Below, in pieces: positions 61,126-64,000 of a stretch of DNA of 64,000 nt. The position numbers were made by a program, and so were the translations under genes. A model generated the notes under the pieces. That model was not told the origin of the DNA. It did not search any database and was given only the letters and a program-made list of their open reading frames with translations. The stretch is from positions 1 through 64,000 of the forward strand of contig NZ_JABMCB010000197.1 of assembly GCF_013359935.1 (NCBI RefSeq), read 5' to 3'. Numbering within the stretch: the first letter of the stretch is position 1; each line of letters begins with the position of its first letter. Source of the DNA: Paenibacillus xylanilyticus (GTDB lineage Bacteria > Bacillota > Bacilli > Paenibacillales > Paenibacillaceae).

Positions 61126-61857
61126 TCACTGTCTGTATAATTTGGTGTGCTTAATTAACTGATCAATGTCCTGCATGCAGGGCATCTGTTCGATATCCCC
61201 GGCTTCAAAACTGTCCAGGCGTGATATTTCCAGCAGCAGCTGATCGAGTTTGAGTAGAATTTCTTCATTGGTATGGAGCGAGTCTTTCACATAGGATAGA
61301 TAGTCGTTATACACTTTGGTTTTTTCCTGAAATAATTTTGGTGGAATCTTGGAGGATTTGGATTTCATCAATGCGGCGTATTCGGCTTCATCGAATACAT
61401 GGAGTCTGTTCAGCACGCTTCGAATGTTGAGGTACAGCAGCTTCTCCACTTCTAGCGTGACGGAGGCAAATTTCTTATAGCTCAGCTCCCCCGGATCGAA
61501 CCGCTGATTCAGCACGTTCAGGAGCGTTTCTTTCTTCTTCTTCATCCGGCTCAATTGGGACAATCCCAGCGTAATATCTTCTTCAAGCACTTTAATGCGC
61601 CTATAAAAGGACAGTGCTTCCACATAATCTTCATGGGTTTCGATCTGCTTAACGGGTAAGACCACGGGCTGTTTAAACAGCAGGGTGTAACTTCCATAAA
61701 AGAGAGCCATTACACTCCCGAACAGAAGGGTTACGGACAGCGCCGTTGCAAAGGCCCCACCACTGAAGCCAAGTCCAATGAATCCTGGCGAAAACAAAAG
61801 AACATTGATGATGACAACGCCGAAGATCAGGCCCAGCCATTTTATGTACTTGGTCAT
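61126..61857 (-). CDS. xpaC: XpaC-family membrane protein
   Basis: ATG 61857 (MTKYIKWLGLIFGVVIINVL) is chosen because AAAGGAGGTC precedes it, though 12 bases away. The 243-residue protein has two N-terminal membrane helices (about 5-25, 35-55) and a helical cytoplasmic domain (80-240). Family members are labelled '5-bromo-4-chloroindolyl phosphate hydrolysis' proteins from an old phenotype; no catalytic residues are known. It is the first gene of the operon. Confidence 0.78.
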   Translation of the reverse strand: MTKYIKWLGLIFGVVIINVLLFSPGFIGLGFSGGAFATALSVTLLFGSVMALFYGSYTLLFKQPVVLPVKQIETHEDYVEALSFYRRIKVLEEDITLGLSQLSRMKKKKETLLNVLNQRFDPGELSYKKFASVTLEVEKLLYLNIRSVLNRLHVFDEAEYAALMKSKSSKIPPKLFQEKTKVYNDYLSYVKDSLHTNEEILLKLDQLLLEISRLDSFEAGDIEQMPCMQDIDQLIKHTKLYRQ

Positions 61858-62179
61858 CGTATATGATCTGACCTCCTTTCTCGCTATATGATGGACCGAT
61901 TGTCGATATTTACCATCGCATATATCCTTCATTGTACATGATGTTGCCCTCATTCGGGTCGGTGAATATGGATATTCATAAATATACGTGGCGCAGGCTC
62001 ATCCCATTTCATCTACAGGGATACGTGGACAAATTTTGTAATCTCATGACAGCGGGTCCAATATGGAACGAAGAAAAACTCGGAATTATCCGGTAACGGA
62101 AAAAGAAAGATTTACAGGTAATACGTGGAATGTGGAGATTGCGTGTCATTTTTTATATAGGACGAGCCGGAAAAAGACA
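61858..62179. other. Upstream region of the xpaC operon
   Basis: No gene is supported. The minus-strand frame that reaches 62112 is read-through of the frameshifted Uma2 gene. The promoter of xpaC is expected here but no strong match was found. Confidence 0.4.
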
Positions 62180-62216
62180 TAAAAAATACTCCAGACGCAG
62201 AGCGCCGGAGTATTTC
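62180..62216 (-). terminator. Intrinsic terminator of the Uma2 gene
   Basis: On the minus strand AAATACTCC pairs with GGAGTATTT, followed by TTTATG. It lies just beyond the restored TAG at 62227, which supports the original end of the gene there. Confidence 0.85.
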
Positions 62217-62226
62217 CATATATATT

Positions 62227-62792
62227 CTATTCCAGCCTGAACAGCTGCTGAAAAGGGATCGCCAGTTCCGGGAACAGCTTCGATTGAATCGTTGATCTTC
62301 CGTATACAATCTACGATCCTGATAGCTTCCATCCTCTAGCGTATAAACATGTACAGTCTGGTTGCCAGGATCGACAATCCAGTATTCATGTACGCCATAT
62401 TTCTGATACAAATTAAATTTCTCATTAAAATCCTTCAAGGCAGTCGAAGGAGACAATACTTCTATAATCAAAGACGGTGCACCGTGACAGCCATTTTTGA
62501 ATATTTGGTCTTTCGAACAAATGACGGACAGATCTGGTTGTACAACATGATCTGGTGTATCGTATTGTTCATTTTCGCTAAAATACACATCGAAGGGTGC
62601 AACAAACACATAGCATTTTTGGTTCTGCAAAAAAGTTCGCAAGGAGAAGTGCAGCTCACCCACAATAAATTGGTGCCTGGAGGTCGGTGCTGAGGACGTA
62701 TTATAGGCTTTGCCGTTAATGAGTTCCCATGTACCTTCCCAGGTCAGCCAATCCTGAAAGCTATAGATACCTTTGTTATCCGGTTTTGCCAC
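62227..62792 (-). pseudogene. Uma2-family (DUF820) endonuclease, frameshifted near its end
   Basis: GTG 62792 (MAKPDNKGIYSFQDWL) follows GGGAGG at 6-7 bases. The product has Uma2 features: WELINGKAYNTSSA, VQPDLSVIC, APSLIIEVLSPSTALKDFNEK and YQKYGVHEYWIVDP, with the D..E.K restriction-endonuclease core intact. Near 62290-62294 one base is missing. The other frame gives TIQSKLFPELAIPFQQLF, the normal family ending, and TAG at 62227. The main domain is complete, so activity may be kept, or the base is a sequence error. Such proteins are frequent in Firmicutes and of unclear role. Confidence 0.8.
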
Positions 62793-62870
62793 ACATTCCA
62801 CCTCCCTGATCCCTAATCGACTTTGTCCTCATTATACTATTGTGTTTGCTGATTTCCATGCGATGCCGAT

Positions 62871-64000
62871 TTATGAGATCAGGGATTTCGGCTTGCTTCG
62901 GGTTGTACGCACCTCTACGACTTTTCCTGCACAACCACGATCACCAATGGCCTGAAATGTTACTGTCACACTGTCTTTACCGGAGGTAACCGTCTCAGGA
63001 ATATCATAGGTCGCATAGAACACTTCACCGATCTTGTTCATATGAATTCGCTGCTGGCCGACTACGGTTCCATCCACAACAACGCTGAATTCTCTGGTAT
63101 ACCGCGTTCCTTCCCGTTCAAATGGTGAATGATCCCCGCCCCAATAGCCGACACACAAAACATTCGAACCGGAACCATCTACAGCCAATTGGTAACTGAA
63201 ATATGCTCCGCTGACGCCAAAGGCTTCCCGCCACATATGCAGCCTGTTGCGGCTGTCCGTGTATGAACCGTTATGGTGTTCTGCACGGCAGTTGCTATCC
63301 AGATGATGCCCGATCTCGTCCTGCTGGCCGTCCGGCTGCACCCTGTCGATGGTGATATCATTCAGTTCCTTCTCCAGCGCATCGCCTTCATCGTTAAACG
63401 GCCAATATACCGTATAAAACTCATGATGCACATCGTAGAACGGAATCAGCTTCACAGCTTCACCTGTAGACGTCACATCCTTGCTGAGTTCAAAAGTTAA
63501 CGTTCCCGAATCCACCTCTCTGATCCATTCAGTGACATCCTCCTTCTCCGTCCAGATCACGGGTACGGGTGCTGTCTTCGGATTCAGGGCCGTCTCATCC
63601 ACAATGGTATCTTCCGGCAGCCCTTCGCTTCCCAGTGCACCTGCCAGCACGATGGGACCATACAGGAACGCTACCTTGTGCGTATCATCTCTGGACGTGT
63701 ACTGTCGCAGTGACATCGGCAGGGTGATCGTGATGACATCCCCGGCGGACCATGTGCGCTGGATGGAGAGATATCCGGGTTCCATCCGAGTATACAGATG
63801 TGCCGTATCCCCATTGACGGTTGCCGTCATTGGCTCCTGCAGCCATGAGGGCACGCGTAATCTTAGATTGGCCGAGGCATGGCCTCCGGTGATCGTCAGG
63901 TTTACTTTTTCCGAATAAGGGAAATCGGTTTCGAGCTTCAAGGATAAGCCCTGTGACGCCCAGTCCAGCTGGGAGGCGATATACAGATTCACGTACAGGT
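62871..64000 (-). CDS. GH127-type (DUF1680) glycosidase, 3' part only
   Basis: The frame is open to the window edge and reads LYVNLYIASQLDW at its start, so the true N-terminus lies outside. About 376 residues are visible: the end of the alpha/alpha barrel with beta domains (FPYSEKVNLTITGG, LRVPSWL, FLYGPIVLAGALG), a DUF4986-like region and a C-terminal domain ending SKPKSLIS. GH127 enzymes remove beta-L-arabinofuranose from plant polysaccharides. The family assignment rests on the C-terminal part and is therefore moderately sure. Confidence 0.72.
   Translation of the reverse strand, partial: LYVNLYIASQLDWASQGLSLKLETDFPYSEKVNLTITGGHASANLRLRVPSWLQEPMTATVNGDTAHLYTRMEPGYLSIQRTWSAGDVITITLPMSLRQYTSRDDTHKVAFLYGPIVLAGALGSEGLPEDTIVDETALNPKTAPVPVIWTEKEDVTEWIREVDSGTLTFELSKDVTSTGEAVKLIPFYDVHHEFYTVYWPFNDEGDALEKELNDITIDRVQPDGQQDEIGHHLDSNCRAEHHNGSYTDSRNRLHMWREAFGVSGAYFSYQLAVDGSGSNVLCVGYWGGDHSPFEREGTRYTREFSVVVDGTVVGQQRIHMNKIGEVFYATYDIPETVTSGKDSVTVTFQAIGDRGCAGKVVEVRTTRSKPKSLIS

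Noticed and set aside
1..64000. CRISPR arrays, tRNA or rRNA genes
   Set aside because: No regularly spaced short repeats, cloverleaf sequences or rRNA motifs were seen in a visual read; no covariance search was possible.

Overview
The window looks like chromosome of a Paenibacillus-type, spore-forming Firmicute. The evidence is a GerA-family germinant receptor operon, Gram-positive lipoproteins with clear lipoboxes, AGGAGG-type ribosome sites, a secreted cyclodextrin glucanotransferase (CGTase) of the classic Bacillus/Paenibacillus type, an xpaC/telA operon, and many genes for polysaccharide use. No tRNA, rRNA or CRISPR array was seen.

Layout. 1-194: the 3' end of a group II intron sitting in the tail of a Gly/Asn/Lys/Ser-repeat gene. 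245-2432: a small membrane protein, an ArsB-like permease and a three-repeat LSm-like protein. 2540-5581: a lipoprotein, a NERD-domain protein and a YkwC-type dehydrogenase. 5690-15693 (minus strand): a six-gene glycan locus with two GHL6-type putative glycosidases around an Lpl-type ABC importer, ending in a membrane-anchored AraC-type sensor-regulator. 15969-19727: gerAB-AA-AC. 19831-26658: small membrane proteins and lipoproteins, galactokinase, and two related secreted proteins, one of them frameshifted.

26823-38066 is an AT-richer accessory island. It holds two phospholipase-D/SF2-helicase proteins, a MazG-like pyrophosphohydrolase, a membrane-anchored Mrr-type endonuclease, broken genes, an IS30-family transposase remnant, small immunity-like genes, and a WXG-type polymorphic toxin with an endonuclease-like C-terminus overlapping its likely immunity gene. 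38213-41178 has a small membrane protein, a DinB-fold protein, an RCC1-repeat/copper-amine-oxidase-N secreted protein and another secreted protein. 41324-44785 is a large GH2 enzyme.

45208-58148 is a starch/cyclodextrin block. Intracellular cyclomaltodextrinase and secreted CGTase are on the plus strand, malEFG on the minus strand, and a LacI-type regulator diverges from malE. Extracellular CGTase would turn starch into cyclodextrins, MalEFG would import the products, and the GH13 enzyme would open and hydrolyse them. The perfect CAAACGTTTG palindrome occurs three times around the regulator, cre-like sites lie nearby, and both amylolytic genes have structured leaders sharing short motifs. Two paralogous secreted proteins with a conserved upstream region flank this block. 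55916-57463 is an SDR dehydrogenase/TetR pair with a candidate operator. 58267-61857 is xpaC-vWA-telA. The window ends in a frameshifted Uma2 gene and the 3' part of a GH127-type gene.

Five genes appear broken by small indels (near 25.58, 30.66, 34.55, 35.44 and 62.29 kb). This is either real decay of accessory genes or residual sequence error.
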